From an uncultured Marinosulfonomonas sp. (lineage in GTDB: Bacteria > Pseudomonadota > Alphaproteobacteria > Rhodobacterales > Rhodobacteraceae), in assembly GCA_947311455.1 (NCBI GenBank), contig CAMZKY010000281.1, positions 1 to 7,194 of the forward strand: a DNA stretch of 7,194 bases, given 5' to 3'. The notes under the pieces were generated by a model. The model was not told the origin of the DNA. It ran no database searches and saw only the letters and a list, made by a program, of their open reading frames with translations. Positions 6,404-7,194 of this stretch are shown one piece after another. Every line of letters begins with the position of its first letter. Position 1 is the stretch's first letter. The position numbers and the translations under genes are program-made.

Positions 6404-6634
6404 CTACAGATTTTTGTGTGATCCATCACATAATGGGCGTTTTGATGATTCTCCGCAGCCGCAAACAAACATTGTTTTATCGCGGTCGAATTCGATTTTT
6501 GCGGGCGTGATATCACTGCCTTTGTGCGATCCATCACAGAACGGCGCATTGCCGGTTTTTCCGCACATGCAGATAAACTTTTTGTCGCCTTCTTTTCCCT
6601 CTACTTTAAAGGGTTCGTTTTGCCATCCAGCCAT
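6404..6634 (-). CDS. Tandem CDGSH iron-sulfur domain protein
   Basis: This 76-aa protein is made almost entirely of two CDGSH-type [2Fe-2S] motifs. The first has Cys22, Cys24, Cys33 and His37 (CMCGKTGNAPFCDGSH); the second has Cys58, Cys60, Cys69 and His73 (CGCGESSKRPLCDGSH). Each keeps the three-Cys one-His ligand set, so the protein should hold two redox-active, acid-labile clusters. The tandem layout without a membrane anchor resembles the CISD3/Miner2 type rather than single-motif mitoNEET; it is probably soluble and cytoplasmic, in electron or cluster transfer (inference from family). The start ATG at 6634 has AAGGA at 6642-6646 with a 7-nt spacer. It lies 18 bp downstream of the glutathione S-transferase-like gene on the same strand, so the two are likely co-transcribed. 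Confidence 0.94.
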   Translation of the reverse strand: MAGWQNEPFKVEGKEGDKKFICMCGKTGNAPFCDGSHKGSDITPAKIEFDRDKTMFVCGCGESSKRPLCDGSHKNL

Positions 6635-6652
6635 GTTAATTTCCTTTTCCTG

Positions 6653-7194
6653 TTAGATGTTCCGGTTAAACCTATCCCGATCATGCGGCGATAGATAGTC
6701 AAGTTTCGGCCCCAGCGGCATTATGCGCGATGGGTTTACCGTTTCGTGGCTTCCGAAAGAGTGGCTTTTGATGTGATCCATGCGCACCATGTCGGCCACA
6801 CCGCACATCTGATAACGATCACGCAGATAATTTGACAGGTTTGGATAATCGATGATGCATTTCAGGTTGCATTTGAAATGGCCCACATAAACCCGATCAA
6901 ACCGCACAAGGGTGGTGAAAAGTGCCAGCCGTCGCCCCGACCCCGTCAAGGAGCCTTCAAATTCTTGCAGGTTTGTGCTTTCAACAACCAAAGTGCTGGT
7001 TCGTCCGTTTCCCCAAGTTGCATTGGCACCATAAGTGAAAACCATGTCTGCGCCGATTTGTTCAAACCGCGGATTCAATTCGCCAGTGCAACTTAACCGA
7101 CGGTATAAGACGTGAGGCAGCGATGCCCATGTGTCGATCACCGTCGAAGTAAAGGAGCACAAATGCGAGCCTACCACCGCCTCACTGAGGAAGC
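6653..7194 (-). CDS. Glutathione S-transferase, YqjG/ECM4-like C-terminal part, partial and apparently degenerate
   Basis: The frame is open from the window edge to the TAA at 6655-6653 (about 180 codons); the 5' end is missing, and a GTG at 7177 is only an internal start candidate. Numbered from that GTG, residues 87-174 clearly match the C-terminal domain of glutathionyl-hydroquinone reductases: FTTLVRFDRVYVGHFKCN, then DYPNLSNYLRD, MDHIK, GSHETVNP and LGPKLD. Before residue 85 similarity is weak. The N-capping LTEADWRL block reads LTGSGRRL (77-84), and about ten residues preceding it seem deleted. Ser140 replaces a conserved Tyr in HYF/HYY, and Cys107 and Cys125 occupy usual Arg and Pro positions. 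The thioredoxin-fold domain with the catalytic Cys lies outside the window. The enzyme family reduces glutathionyl-hydroquinones. Either this is a decaying copy with its frame still open or a diverged paralogue with a new role; I favour decay. Confidence 0.7.
   Translation of the reverse strand, partial: FLSEAVVGSHLCSFTSTVIDTWASLPHVLYRRLSCTGELNPRFEQIGADMVFTYGANATWGNGRTSTLVVESTNLQEFEGSLTGSGRRLALFTTLVRFDRVYVGHFKCNLKCIIDYPNLSNYLRDRYQMCGVADMVRMDHIKSHSFGSHETVNPSRIMPLGPKLDYLSPHDRDRFNRNI

Noticed and set aside
6878..7096. 72-codon plus-strand frame
   Set aside because: It is antisense to the transferase-like gene, with no recognisable motif and no ribosome site.
1..7194. CRISPR arrays, tRNA genes, insertion sequences, phage or defence genes
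   Set aside because: Looked for by eye on both strands; no spaced direct repeats, cloverleaf sequences, transposase motifs or flanking target duplications were found.

Overview
The window looks like a chromosomal segment of an alphaproteobacterium, most likely a marine Rhodobacterales (Roseobacter-type) bacterium of moderate GC content. This rests on the DUF2794 protein (a family essentially confined to Alphaproteobacteria), the PaaZ/PaaX style, the M17 aminopeptidase and the uncharacterised 125-aa protein, which resembles conserved proteins I recall from Rhodobacteraceae. No database search was possible.

Layout. (1) Positions 1-1079, plus strand: the 3' end of paaZ (phenylacetate ring-cleavage enzyme), then the repressor gene paaX 8 bp later, closed by a clear hairpin terminator. 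(2) 1276-1611, plus strand: a DUF2794 gene, converging on (3) a three-gene minus-strand unit at 1606-4277. In transcription order this unit encodes an uncharacterised helical protein, an M17 leucyl aminopeptidase and an SH3b-NlpC/P60 peptidase; the last two overlap as ATGA. (4) 4278-4418: a divergent control region. (5) 4419-6369, plus strand: a beta-carbonic anhydrase and an overlapping FAD-dependent (DAO-family) oxidoreductase. (6) 6404-7194, minus strand: a tandem-CDGSH iron-sulfur protein, preceded 18 bp upstream by the 3' part of a YqjG/ECM4-like glutathione S-transferase that looks degenerate and runs off the window.

How they work together. PaaX very probably controls the paa catabolic genes upstream of it. 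The aminopeptidase and NlpC/P60 enzyme are translationally coupled and could act in sequence on peptides, possibly cell-wall peptides. The carbonic anhydrase and oxidoreductase share a transcript, but their functional link is not obvious.

Most of the window is recognisable, and I do not see a new multi-gene system such as a defence island, CRISPR array or mobile element. The best leads are the 125-aa protein, which reads like a histidine-phosphotransfer (Hpt) domain without its phospho-acceptor histidine, and the degenerate glutathione S-transferase, which keeps an open frame but has lost motifs that are otherwise near-invariant. No tRNA, rRNA, insertion sequence, attachment site or replication origin was recognised.
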